A DNA stretch of 13,296 nt from Anaerolineae bacterium (GTDB lineage Bacteria; Chloroflexota; Anaerolineae; Promineifilales; Promineifilaceae): positions 1-13,296 of the forward strand of contig JACSSI010000048.1 of assembly GCA_014879345.1 (NCBI GenBank), written 5' to 3'. The position numbers and the translations under genes were made by a program. This document shows, piece after piece, positions 1 through 6,488 of the stretch; positions within the stretch are counted from its first letter, which is position 1, and the number at the start of each line of letters is the position of its first letter. Below the pieces are notes generated by a model. The model had not been told where the DNA came from and did not search any database. It worked only from the letters and a program-made list of their open reading frames with translations.

Positions 1-1490
1 CGATGGCCGCTGCCACAATAGACCACAATCGGGGCGTCCAAATCGGCCGGCCACATATCTTTGTTGGCAATAAAATCTTCCAACGGGATAAACAGCACAT
101 TCGGAGCGTCAATTGCGCCATTTTCGGCGATTTCGGCGGGGGTGCGTACATCAATCAAAATCAGGTCAGGATTTTCCACAATGGCAACATTCAGGTCGTC
201 GGCACTGATGCCGCCATACCCTTCTGGCACAGCTTGCAGCATCGCCTGAATTTCCGCCACGATGGCTTCGTCCGGGGTGGCTTCGTCGAGGGCTACCAGT
301 TCAGAAATTTCCCCTTCGACAATGGGATAACCCGCTTCAACCCAACCGCTAAAGCTGCCATCTTTCATGCATTTGACATCTTCCCAGCCCATTGCTTCCA
401 GGGCAGTAGCGGCGATGGTGCAGCGCCAGCCGCTGCCACAGTAGCTGATGATAGGGGTATCCTGACTGGGCAGGTATTCTAAACTATCAGCCAGTTCGCG
501 CAGCGGAATGTTAACAGCGCCTTCGATCCAGCCGTTTTCTTCCAACTCTTCCGGCTGGCGCACATCTAATAAGAAGACCTCACCTTCAGCCAATGCGGCT
601 GCGGTATCTTCCACGCTGATGGTGTTGTATTTTTCCATGTCGGCCAGGAAGATGGCGAATGGTTCATCCAGAATGTGTTCTTCAGCCATTTCCGGCTCTG
701 GTGCGCCGATGGTGGCATAGCCTGCTTCAACCCAGGCGCCGTAGCCGCCTTTCAAGCTCTGTACGTCGGTGTAGCCGTAAGTCCAGAGAATCGTCATGGC
801 AATGGTAGAGCGATGGCCGCTGCCGCAGTAAACCACAATAGGTGCGTCCAAATCTTCCGGCCACATATCCTGATTCGCCACAAACTCTTCTAATGGAATG
901 AATTCAACATTGGGGGCGTCGATGTACCCTTTTTCTTCGATTTCAGCGGGGGTACGCACGTCGATGAGAATCAAATCCGGGTTTTCGGCGATGGCGAGAT
1001 TGAGGTCGTCAGCCGAGATGCCGCCGTACCCTTCTGGCACAGCTTGCAGCATGGCCTGGATTTCAGCCACGAGCGCCGGGTCTGCATCCGCTTCGTCTAA
1101 TGCCACGAGTTCAGGAATGTCGCCTTCCACGATGGGATAGCCAGCTTCCACCCAACCGCTAAAGCTGCCATCTTTCATGCATTTGACATCTTCCCAGCCC
1201 ATGCCTTCCAAAGCGGCGGCGGCGATGGTGCAGCGCCAGCCACTGCCACAGTAGCTGATGATGGGGGTGTCCTGGCTGGGCAGGTATTCGAGGCTGTCGG
1301 CCAATTCGCGCAGCGGAATGTTAACCGCGCCTTCGATCCAGCCATTTTCTTCCAGTTCTCCCGGTTCACGTACATCTAACAGGAAGACTTCGCCTTCGGC
1401 CAGGGCTGTGGCGGTGTCTTCCACGCTGATGATATTGTAATGATCCATGCCGCTGAGGAAGGTGTTGAAGGCGGTATCGAGATCCGCTTC
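1..1490 (-). repeat. 810-bp in-frame tandem duplication inside the rhodanese gene
   Basis: Positions from 1 to about 680 align with 811 to about 1490 at a constant offset of 810 bp (270 codons) with no visible indel. Each copy encodes one A-type plus one B-type rhodanese domain. Bases 340-392 and 1150-1202 are identical over 53 nt. The similarity at DNA level, including third positions, implies a fairly recent duplication or gene conversion. The first copy may continue beyond the left edge. Confidence 0.9.
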
Positions 1491-1700
1491 TGCCGGTTCT
1501 TCAACGACGACTTCTGTGGGTTCAGGAACGGCCGTTGGCGGGACTTCAGTTGGGGGAACTTCTGTGGCCGGTTCTTCGACTACGGGTTCCGCTACGGCCG
1601 GTGCTTCCACTTCAGCCGGGGCTGCCCCACCACAAGCCGTCAGCATAATGCCTAAAGCCAGGATGAGGATGAGAAATAGGTGTAAATATTTGCGATTCAT
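1..1700 (-). CDS. Multi-rhodanese lipoprotein (at least 4 domains, C-terminus cut off)
   Basis: Surface lipoprotein built from tandem rhodanese domains. The ATG at 1698-1700 follows an AAGGAG ribosome site. The hydrophobic signal ends in the lipobox LTAC with Cys23, and a Pro/Glu/Thr-rich linker follows (to about residue 70). Four rhodanese domains then alternate in type, A-B-A-B. Catalytic loops are CGSGWRC at Cys151 and Cys421 (type A) and CGSGHR at Cys292 and Cys562 (type B), each with the typical preceding LLDVR or LIDVR strand. The open frame runs off the left edge inside the fourth loop, so more may follow. Rhodaneses move or bind sulfane sulfur (persulfide); some bind selenium. Type A loops have an extra Cys right after the loop Arg. 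The gene lies 81 bp downstream of the 11-heme cytochrome, probably in one transcript. Exported multi-rhodanese lipoproteins could scavenge or present polysulfide or thiosulfate sulfur; the substrate is not evident. Family is certain, role is inferred. Confidence 0.93.
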   Translation of the reverse strand, partial: MNRKYLHLFLILILALGIMLTACGGAAPAEVEAPAVAEPVVEEPATEVPPTEVPPTAVPEPTEVVVEEPAEADLDTAFNTFLSGMDHYNIISVEDTATALAEGEVFLLDVREPGELEENGWIEGAVNIPLRELADSLEYLPSQDTPIISYCGSGWRCTIAAAALEGMGWEDVKCMKDGSFSGWVEAGYPIVEGDIPELVALDEADADPALVAEIQAMLQAVPEGYGGISADDLNLAIAENPDLILIDVRTPAEIEEKGYIDAPNVEFIPLEEFVANQDMWPEDLDAPIVVYCGSGHRSTIAMTILWTYGYTDVQSLKGGYGAWVEAGYATIGAPEPEMAEEHILDEPFAIFLADMEKYNTISVEDTAAALAEGEVFLLDVRQPEELEENGWIEGAVNIPLRELADSLEYLPSQDTPIISYCGSGWRCTIAATALEAMGWEDVKCMKDGSFSGWVEAGYPIVEGEISELVALDEATPDEAIVAEIQAMLQAVPEGYGGISADDLNVAIVENPDLILIDVRTPAEIAENGAIDAPNVLFIPLEDFIANKDMWPADLDAPIVVYCGSGH

Positions 1701-1722
1701 GTTTTTCTTCTCCTTGGAAGAT

Positions 1723-1774
1723 TAAAGATTGGAGATTGAAGATTATTAAGTCTTTACTCTTTAATCTTCAATCT
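1723..1774 (-). repeat. Intergenic inverted repeat between cytochrome and rhodanese genes
   Basis: The 81-bp gap holds 13-bp perfect arms, AGATTGAAGATTA (1733-1745) and TAATCTTCAATCT (1762-1774), with a 16-nt spacer. On the leftward transcript no T-run follows the hairpin, so it is not a normal intrinsic terminator. It may be a processing or stability hairpin between the two cistrons. The segment 1723-1744 resembles a sequence at 12928-12949, which also lies just upstream of a ribosome site. Confidence 0.55.
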
Positions 1775-1781
1775 TTATTGT

Positions 1782-3305
1782 TTACCGTTCTCTTGGAACT
1801 ACATCTACAATCACGCCTTGATTGGCGGTTAATTCTTCTGGTTTCACTTTGTCGGCCGTCAGGAAGACTTCATCATTGCCGTGGCAGTGGTTGCAGTCCA
1901 TCGTTTGCGGCGTTTCTAGCTGAATGTTGTGCGGTGTAGCGGCGTGCCAGGTCGGCAGGGCATCGAAATTGGGCAGCAGATTCGAGCCGTAAAAGGCGAA
2001 GCTGTTTGGATCGATGGGAACATGACGCAGCGGTACGTATTTCCACGGCCGTTCTTCGCTCAACAAGGGGTTCTTACCAATGAGGAATGTGAAATAGCTC
2101 TCCTCAGTGGTGAAATAGGGGTTGCCGCTTTCCTCCGCGACCTGCACATGACAACTGTCGCAGTTGATGTAGGTGGTGGAATGACAGACTTGGCAAGCCA
2201 GCGTATTTTCATCGTGAACCATGTGCATGGTTACTTCATCCACGCCGGTAGCTGCTTCTTCATGGCAGTTTTCGCACTGCGGCCCGCCGTTGTCGCTGGT
2301 GTAGCGATGGGTATCGGGCGCGGCGTCTGGCTCTGCTTCATTGATGCCGTGCAATTCCGTACCGGGATGACATTGGATACAGGTCATGCGCTCCTGGCGG
2401 AAGTGCAGGTCAGCAATGACGCCTTCATTTTTGCCCATGTATTCGTTCCCAACGCGGCTGCCGTGGCAGGCGGTGCAGGTGCGTGTCATGGGCGGGTTGG
2501 TGGTGAACATGTGGCCGTCGAGCAGCCCGCCGCCGACGCTGGCTGGCTGCGCCACATGGCAGTCGCCGCAGCTTGTGTGGCAGCTTGAGCAGTGGTTGCT
2601 AAATGCTTCTTGCAGGTGGGGATTTTCACGATCTGCGCCCCGCGCTTCTAAAACTGTCCAGTACCCTTCAAGGGTGACATGGAGATTGCCAGCGTGGGCA
2701 TTGCCTTGTTCTTTGTGACAGGTGGTGCAGGTTTTAGCCTCGCCTTCACTGGGCCGGCTAATCATACCTTCGTGTGCTTCTTCTTTGGTGTCACCAGCGC
2801 TGCCATCGTGGCAGTCGCGGCAGGTGAGGTCACCATGACTATCTTCGTTTGCAAAATCAACGACGTTTACGAATGCTTTCTCCCAAGGCTCCAACGGAGC
2901 CACAGTGCCCCCTCAACCCACGCCCGAGGATTCGCTCGGTTCTTTCTCTTCAACGGGGTCGGCGGTTTGGGTGAGCATGTCCTGGTCGTTATGGCAGGTC
3001 TGGCAGTTGTCCATGACCAGCGCTTCGACTGGTACTTCGGTTGGTTCCGGTTCTGGTTCTTCGGTGGGCAGGGCGGCTTCCGTTGGCTCAACATCTTCGG
3101 TAGCTGTCGGCTCTGGCGCCACGGTTGGCGCCTCTGTCGGCTCAACTGCTGTTGGCTCAACTGTGGTTGGCTCGACAATGGCTGCTACTTCGGTTGGAGG
3201 AACGGCCGTTGACTCCACTACTGGTGTCTCACTTGCGCTGCATCCCGTAACCAGAAGCAGCACAATGATAGTTAAGATAATGACGTTGATTTTGTACATA
3301 GGCAT
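1782..3305 (-). CDS. 11-heme lipoprotein cytochrome c with in-frame UGA (candidate selenoprotein)
   Basis: Annotated as one 507-residue gene read through a TGA at codon 131 (2913-2915). Residues 1-130 hold a lipobox signal (VTGC, Cys22), a Pro/Thr/Glu-rich linker and one heme motif, CQTCH (101-105). The same frame continues after the TGA, with local context GVG-TGA-GGTVAPLEPWEK, and carries ten more CxxCH motifs: CRDCH, CTTCH, CSSCH, CGDCH, CTACH, CIQCH, CENCH, CQVCH, CDSCH and CNHCH. The downstream part has no signal peptide, yet heme c is attached outside the membrane, so the halves only make sense joined. A SECIS-like hairpin follows the TGA. Start is ATG 3303-3305 or ATG 3297-3299, both behind GAAGGGAAAG. 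A promoter-like pair lies upstream and the rhodanese gene follows. Alternatives: a nonsense mutation or sequencing error, or restart at GTG 2901-2903 (SD-like GAGGGGG), which would leave a non-exported protein. Substrate unknown. Confidence 0.85.
2887..2915 (-). promoter_or_regulatory. In-frame UGA with SECIS-like stem-loop
   Basis: On the leftward mRNA the TGA (2915-2913) is followed by an 11-nt spacer (GGGGGCACUGU) and then a perfect 6-bp stem, GGCUCC/GGAGCC (2901-2896 and 2892-2887), closed by the loop GUU. Below it, after one U-U mismatch, come two wobble pairs and a C-G pair. Bacterial SECIS elements are short hairpins just downstream of the UGA with a G (often GU) at the start of the apical loop, as in E. 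coli fdhF. This hairpin has the right place, size and loop. It is short and could arise by chance, so it supports but does not prove selenocysteine insertion. Confidence 0.55.
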
Positions 3306-3344
3306 CTTTCCCTTCAGCGTTTGTGAAATATGTAACTATCGTGA

Positions 3345-3372
3345 ATTATAAGTAACTCTTTGGGCTAATCAA
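3345..3372 (-). promoter_or_regulatory. Probable promoter of the cytochrome/rhodanese operon
   Basis: On the minus strand a perfect -10 hexamer TATAAT (3350-3345) lies 16 bp downstream of a -35-like TTGATT (3372-3367). Transcription would begin near 3338, giving an mRNA leader of about 33 nt. Operator copy A lies upstream, centred about 86 bp before that start. The -35 box is imperfect, which fits activator dependence. Confidence 0.5.
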
Positions 3373-3390
3373 GGCAAAAGATAGCTTTTG

Positions 3391-3443
3391 CTTATCGTTT
3401 TCGCTTATGACTTATCATAGGTAACTCTTATGGTTTGGTGACA
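3391..3443. promoter_or_regulatory. Operator-like repeat, copy A
   Basis: Near-repeat of copy B at a constant 314-bp offset. It starts CTTATCGTTTTC and contains CATAGGTAACTCTTATG (3416-3432), an imperfect dyad of the T-N11-A type favoured by LysR regulators. It ends in GTGACA, which here forms a 12-bp palindrome TGACAGATGTCA (3439-3450). It lies beside the cytochrome operon promoter, so the adjacent LysR protein is the natural candidate to bind it. Confidence 0.5.
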
Positions 3444-3546
3444 GATGTCATGGTTTTATGTATGACACTGTAAAAAATCTATCTAAAACGGTGCAAAAAT
3501 AGGGGGGAAAGCGGCATACGTAGATTTTGAGAGGCTGCCCCAATAT

Positions 3547-3588
3547 AAAAAAGACACTTTGTTGAGTGACAAGTTCAACAAAGTGTCT
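3547..3588 (-). terminator. Leftward intrinsic terminator in the divergent region
   Basis: Perfect 14-bp arms AGACACTTTGTTGA (3552-3565) and TCAACAAAGTGTCT (3575-3588) enclose a 9-nt loop. On the minus strand the stem runs directly into TTTTTT (3552-3547). No gene lies upstream on that strand within the intergenic region, so it would end a short RNA, an operon leader, or antisense transcription from the regulator side. The sequence just before the stem contains GATCACCTCC (minus strand of 3592-3601), which is complementary to a Shine-Dalgarno site. Confidence 0.7.
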
Positions 3589-3704
3589 AGCGGAGGTGAT
3601 CTATAAAAGTTCCAGGTTGTGTGCGACTCGGTTTGGAAGCGATTTGAGACCTTGATTAGACTATAAGTAAAATCATGTAAACGCAAGGTTTGTTATAGAT
3701 TTCA

Positions 3705-3757
3705 CTTATCGTTTTCACTTATACTTATTCATAGGCAGAACCTATGGATAAGTGACA
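3705..3757. promoter_or_regulatory. Operator-like repeat, copy B
   Basis: Contains the perfect dyad CATAGG-N5-CCTATG (3730-3746), which fits the LysR-type T-N11-A box, flanked by CTTATCGTTTTC on the left and AGTGACA on the right as in copy A. It is centred about 64 bp before the possible LysR-gene transcription start, the classical distance for LysR-type recognition sites. Autoregulation is inferred. Confidence 0.55.
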
Positions 3758-3765
3758 TCTAACAC

Positions 3766-3795
3766 TTGTATTGGTTATGCTCTTTGTACGATAAT
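3766..3795 (+). promoter_or_regulatory. Possible promoter of the LysR gene
   Basis: TTGTAT (3766-3771) and GATAAT (3790-3795) are separated by 18 bp. The -35 match is weak. Transcription would start near 3802, leaving a leader of about 130 nt. The main support is the spacing to operator copy B. Confidence 0.3.
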
Positions 3796-3930
3796 TCACA
3801 AATCAACCTATAAAGCCAGACCTGACAGGCTTATGAAGAAGCTGATCTGTAAAGTTAGTGTGGCGTAAAAAATGTTTTTTTGGGCAAGAGATAGTGATAA
3901 TCCTGTCGGGTCTTTGCACAAGAGGCGTTT

Positions 3931-4908
3931 ATGTTAGATGCACATCAACTTAATGTATTCCTGGTGGCGGCGAGAACGCTGAATTTCACTGCGGCTGCCC
4001 GTCAGCTTCATATGACACAGCCGAGCGTAAGCCAGCATATTCAATCTTTGGAGCAGCATTTTAATGCGGAGTTGTTTATCAGGGCGGGGCGGCATTTGCG
4101 TTTAACGGATGCGGGGGCGGCGCTGCTGCCGTTGGCGCAGAAGATGGTGTCGATGTCGGAGCATATTGAAGAGAAGATGGATTCGCTGCATGGTGAGGTG
4201 CATGGACATTTGCAGGTGGGCTGTTCAACGACGGTGGGTAAATATGTGCTGCCGTTTTTGTTGGCGAGTTTTTTGCGTCGTTATCCTAAGGTGCAGGCGA
4301 CTTGTTTAGTTACGCCACGAGCAACGGCCGTTCAGATGCTGTGTGATGGCGATGTGCATATTGCCTTAGCCAGTTCGCAGGAATTTTGTAAAGATGTGGA
4401 ATTCAAACTGTTCATCCAAGACCCGTTAGTCCTAATTGCCCCATTGAGTCATCCGTGGGCGGTGCGGGGTGAAATTGATGTGGCAGAATTGGTTGATGCC
4501 CCCTTTATTATGCGTGAAGAAACATCTGGCACTCGAGAAAAATTGGAAGAAGGTTTAATTGAGGCGGGTATGTCTCTGGATCAATTAGATACGGTGCTGA
4601 CATTGGGAAATTCTGAGGCGATTGCGTTGGCGGTGCAAGAGGGTATTGGCGTGGGCATTGTGTCTAAGATGGTGGTTTGCCGTTTGGTAGAAGGCAAGGT
4701 GGCGCAGGTGCATGTGAAAGGCCTGGAGTTGTTTCAAAGTGTTTATATTGGCTCCCATACTGGTTATCCGGCGACAACGGCGCAAATAGCATTCTGGAAC
4801 TTCGTAAATGATCCTGAGAACCCGGTTGTAATTGGTTTAAACGATGTGAATAGTGGGGAAGATTGGCCTGCTTTTTCTGCGATTTGTCAGATGGAAACGG
4901 CCGTTTAA
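3931..4908 (+). CDS. LysR-type transcriptional regulator
   Basis: Cytoplasmic DNA-binding regulator of 325 residues, normal LysR length. The N-terminal winged helix-turn-helix (about 1-65) is textbook: LNFTAAARQLHMTQPSVSQH, then a dimerisation helix. From about residue 90 the periplasmic-binding-protein-like effector domain begins (GCSTTVGKYVLPFLL, a common LysR opening), and NSEAIALAVQEGIGVGIVS lies in its C-terminal half. ATG 3931 follows AGAGG at good spacing. The gene sits between two cytochrome operons, next to duplicated T-N11-A dyads, so it probably controls one or both and itself. The effector cannot be told from sequence; CbbR- and CysB-like relatives are possible. Two AACGGCCGTT decamers lie in the gene, one ending at the stop codon. 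Confidence 0.96.
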   Translation: MLDAHQLNVFLVAARTLNFTAAARQLHMTQPSVSQHIQSLEQHFNAELFIRAGRHLRLTDAGAALLPLAQKMVSMSEHIEEKMDSLHGEVHGHLQVGCSTTVGKYVLPFLLASFLRRYPKVQATCLVTPRATAVQMLCDGDVHIALASSQEFCKDVEFKLFIQDPLVLIAPLSHPWAVRGEIDVAELVDAPFIMREETSGTREKLEEGLIEAGMSLDQLDTVLTLGNSEAIALAVQEGIGVGIVSKMVVCRLVEGKVAQVHVKGLELFQSVYIGSHTGYPATTAQIAFWNFVNDPENPVVIGLNDVNSGEDWPAFSAICQMETAV

Positions 4909-4932
4909 CCTTCAAATGCAGTTTGCGAAAAA

Positions 4933-4971
4933 ATGGGTAATCTCGCCCACTCGATGGGTAAGATTACCCAT
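4933..4971. promoter_or_regulatory. Nested inverted repeat upstream of the 7-heme cytochrome gene
   Basis: ATGGGTAATCT (4933-4943) pairs perfectly with AGATTACCCAT (4961-4971), and an inner copy ATGGGTA (4954-4960) can pair with TACCCAT (4965-4971). ATGGGTAA thus occurs twice directly and once inverted. No T-run follows, so it is not a clear terminator for the LysR gene. The inner dyad is centred about 62 bp before the start predicted from the -10 box at 5013-5018, which suits an activator site. Confidence 0.45.
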
Positions 4972-5012
4972 GTAATATGATAAATGTCACTACTCAAATT
5001 TAGAATTTTTCG

Positions 5013-5018
5013 TATAAT
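5013..5018 (+). promoter_or_regulatory. -10 element of the rightward cytochrome operon
   Basis: Perfect TATAAT with no recognisable -35 at 16-18 bp, as expected for an activator-dependent promoter. A TTGACA at 5018-5023 overlaps it but lacks a partner -10. Transcription would start near 5025, giving a leader of about 125 nt. Confidence 0.4.
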
Positions 5019-5151
5019 TGACAAAATTGTGCGATTTTAGTGGATGTTTCCGTTTTTATGTGGGTCATTCACCCTATTCCCTGAAAAAGATCCCACTGAC
5101 TGTTTGACAGGTTCCTGGATTAATTCATAAGGGATCATCAAGAGGAAGATT

Positions 5152-6426
5152 ATGCAGAAAAAATCTTTGCTACTAGCGATTATTATATTGACAATTTCTG
5201 CTTTGCTGATTGCGGGTTGTGCTGGTGCTGAGGGCGAACAAGGTCCTCAAGGTGAACCCGGTGAGCAAGGCCCGCCTGGCCCAGCCGGACGGGATGGGGT
5301 GGCTGGTGCGCCTGGCCCAGCCGGTGCGGATGGCCTTAGCTATGAGCCTCCTATCTTTGTTGGGTCAGAAACGTGTGCAGAATGTCATCAAGAGATGGTT
5401 GACGTGTTTATGAACAGCGCCCATCCTTACCTGTTAACTGAAGTTGTTGATGGGCAAGCGCCAGAGTTCCCCTTTTCAGAAGTTTCCGATCCGCCGGAAG
5501 GATACACCTGGGATGATATTGCCTATGTGATTGGTGGTTATCACTGGAAAGCACGCTTTATTGACCAAGATGGATTTGTTATTACCGGTGATGCTGCCCA
5601 ATATAACCTTGCTAACGATGATTTGGAAGTAGGAGACGCTTGGGTAGCCTATCAGTCAGGAGAAGAAGAATTTCCTTTTACTGAAGGCAGTTTCCATACC
5701 ACAGCCTACAGCCTGAGTGGTAATCAAAATGATTTGCCCGGTTTGATGGGCACCTGGGCTGAGGATGGCGTTCAGTGTGAAGAATGTCATGGCCCTGGCA
5801 GTCAGCATGTTAATCATCCCATGTCTTTTGATATGAAAATAGATCGAGATGCTAAAGCCTGCGCTGATTGCCATTCAAACGGTACTGTCGGTGTTGTTGA
5901 GGCCAGTAATGGGTTTATTGAAAATCACCAACAGTATGATGAGTTATTCCAAAGTAAACATGCTGTACTTGATTGTGTGCAATGTCATGATCCACATGTA
6001 GGCGTTGTGCAACTGCGCGAAGCAAACGAACAAGCGGTGCTGACGACGTGTGAAAACTGCCATTTCCAGGAAGAAAAAGTACAAAATAATGACATCCATG
6101 AACGCATTAATGTGAAATGTGTTGACTGCCATATGCCCAGGCTGACTCAAAATGCTATCGGGAATCCTGATGCTTTCTCGGCTGATATGCGCACACACAT
6201 CATGGCGATTGATCCGGATCAGGTGGGTCAGTTTAATGAAGATGGCACAGCGTCGCTGTCGCAGCTTTCGTTGGACTTTGCCTGCCGCAGTTGCCACTCT
6301 GAAGGCGGCGATGCCACCGTTAAGACGGAAGAAGAGTTGATTGCAGGCGCTCGTGGCTACCATACGCCGATTCCGGTTGTTGATGATGAACCAGTCGATG
6401 AAGGAACACCGGCTGAGACGAATTAA
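5152..6426 (+). CDS. Heptaheme lipoprotein cytochrome c with collagen-like linker
   Basis: Surface electron carrier of 424 residues. The signal peptide ends in the lipobox IAGC (Cys23). Directly after it, residues 25-60 form twelve perfect Gly-X-Y triplets, rich in Pro, Gln and Glu, like a collagen stalk. Seven heme motifs follow: CAECH (from Cys75), CEECH, CADCH, CVQCH, CENCH, CVDCH and CRSCH (Cys378). The segment around SETCAECH and YVIGGYHWKARFID resembles cytochrome c554-like multiheme proteins. The tail is short and acidic. ATG 5152 follows AGAGGAAG. It is the first gene of the rightward cytochrome operon; 62 bp separate it from the 14-heme gene. It probably accepts electrons from that membrane-anchored partner or passes them to it. 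A catalytic role as in c554 or hydroxylamine-oxidoreductase relatives cannot be excluded. No substrate is evident. Confidence 0.93.
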   Translation: MQKKSLLLAIIILTISALLIAGCAGAEGEQGPQGEPGEQGPPGPAGRDGVAGAPGPAGADGLSYEPPIFVGSETCAECHQEMVDVFMNSAHPYLLTEVVDGQAPEFPFSEVSDPPEGYTWDDIAYVIGGYHWKARFIDQDGFVITGDAAQYNLANDDLEVGDAWVAYQSGEEEFPFTEGSFHTTAYSLSGNQNDLPGLMGTWAEDGVQCEECHGPGSQHVNHPMSFDMKIDRDAKACADCHSNGTVGVVEASNGFIENHQQYDELFQSKHAVLDCVQCHDPHVGVVQLREANEQAVLTTCENCHFQEEKVQNNDIHERINVKCVDCHMPRLTQNAIGNPDAFSADMRTHIMAIDPDQVGQFNEDGTASLSQLSLDFACRSCHSEGGDATVKTEEELIAGARGYHTPIPVVDDEPVDEGTPAETN

Positions 6427-6430
6427 GACC

Positions 6431-6463
6431 CCCACCCTAACCCTCCCCCTGAAATGGAGAGGG
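6431..6463. repeat. C-rich/G-rich intergenic motif
   Basis: CCCACCCTAACCCTCCCCCT followed by GGAGAGGG between the 7-heme and 14-heme genes. The CCCTC/GAGGG arms (6441-6445 and 6459-6463) give only a 5-bp stem. The CCCTAACCCTC...GGGAGAGGG pattern resembles REP-like intergenic repeats seen in several bacterial genomes. There is only one copy here, so repeat status is not shown. Confidence 0.3.
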
Positions 6464-6488
6464 AACTGGGAAGAATAAGGAGAGAGTT

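Larger units (their letters stand above)
3306..3930. other. Divergent intergenic control region
   Basis: Gene-free 625 bp between the leftward cytochrome operon and the rightward LysR gene. It holds two copies of an operator-like repeat (3391-3443 and 3705-3757), a promoter-like pair for each direction, and a hairpin-plus-T-run terminator pointing left. A 67-codon open frame at 3483-3686 (minus) runs across the terminator and has no ribosome site, so it is not annotated as a gene. Confidence 0.8.

Noticed and set aside
3..482. 159-codon plus-strand frame at the left edge, and similar long frames opposite the cytochrome genes
   Set aside because: They are opposite-strand shadows of the rhodanese and cytochrome genes. 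Rhodanese active-site loops and CxxCH motifs are on the other strand, and the shadows show no motif.
1733..1774. Intrinsic terminator between the 11-heme and rhodanese genes
   Set aside because: The hairpin is AT-rich and no T-run follows it in the direction of transcription.
2913..3305. Short stand-alone monoheme lipoprotein ending at the TGA
   Set aside because: Possible in principle, but the following frame is in phase and lacks any signal peptide, so a separate gene would leave ten heme motifs unexported.
3483..3686. 67-codon open frame on the minus strand in the divergent region
   Set aside because: It has no ribosome site, resembles no family I know, and runs straight through a strong intrinsic terminator and the conserved-looking hairpin.
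3547..3701. T-box, other riboswitch or rRNA fragment in the divergent region
   Set aside because: No T-box core sequence or riboswitch consensus was seen. The match to the 16S 3' end is only 10 nt.
5224..5331. Collagen-like stretch as eukaryotic contamination
   Set aside because: It is fused in frame between a bacterial lipobox and seven CxxCH motifs; bacterial collagen-like stalks are well known.
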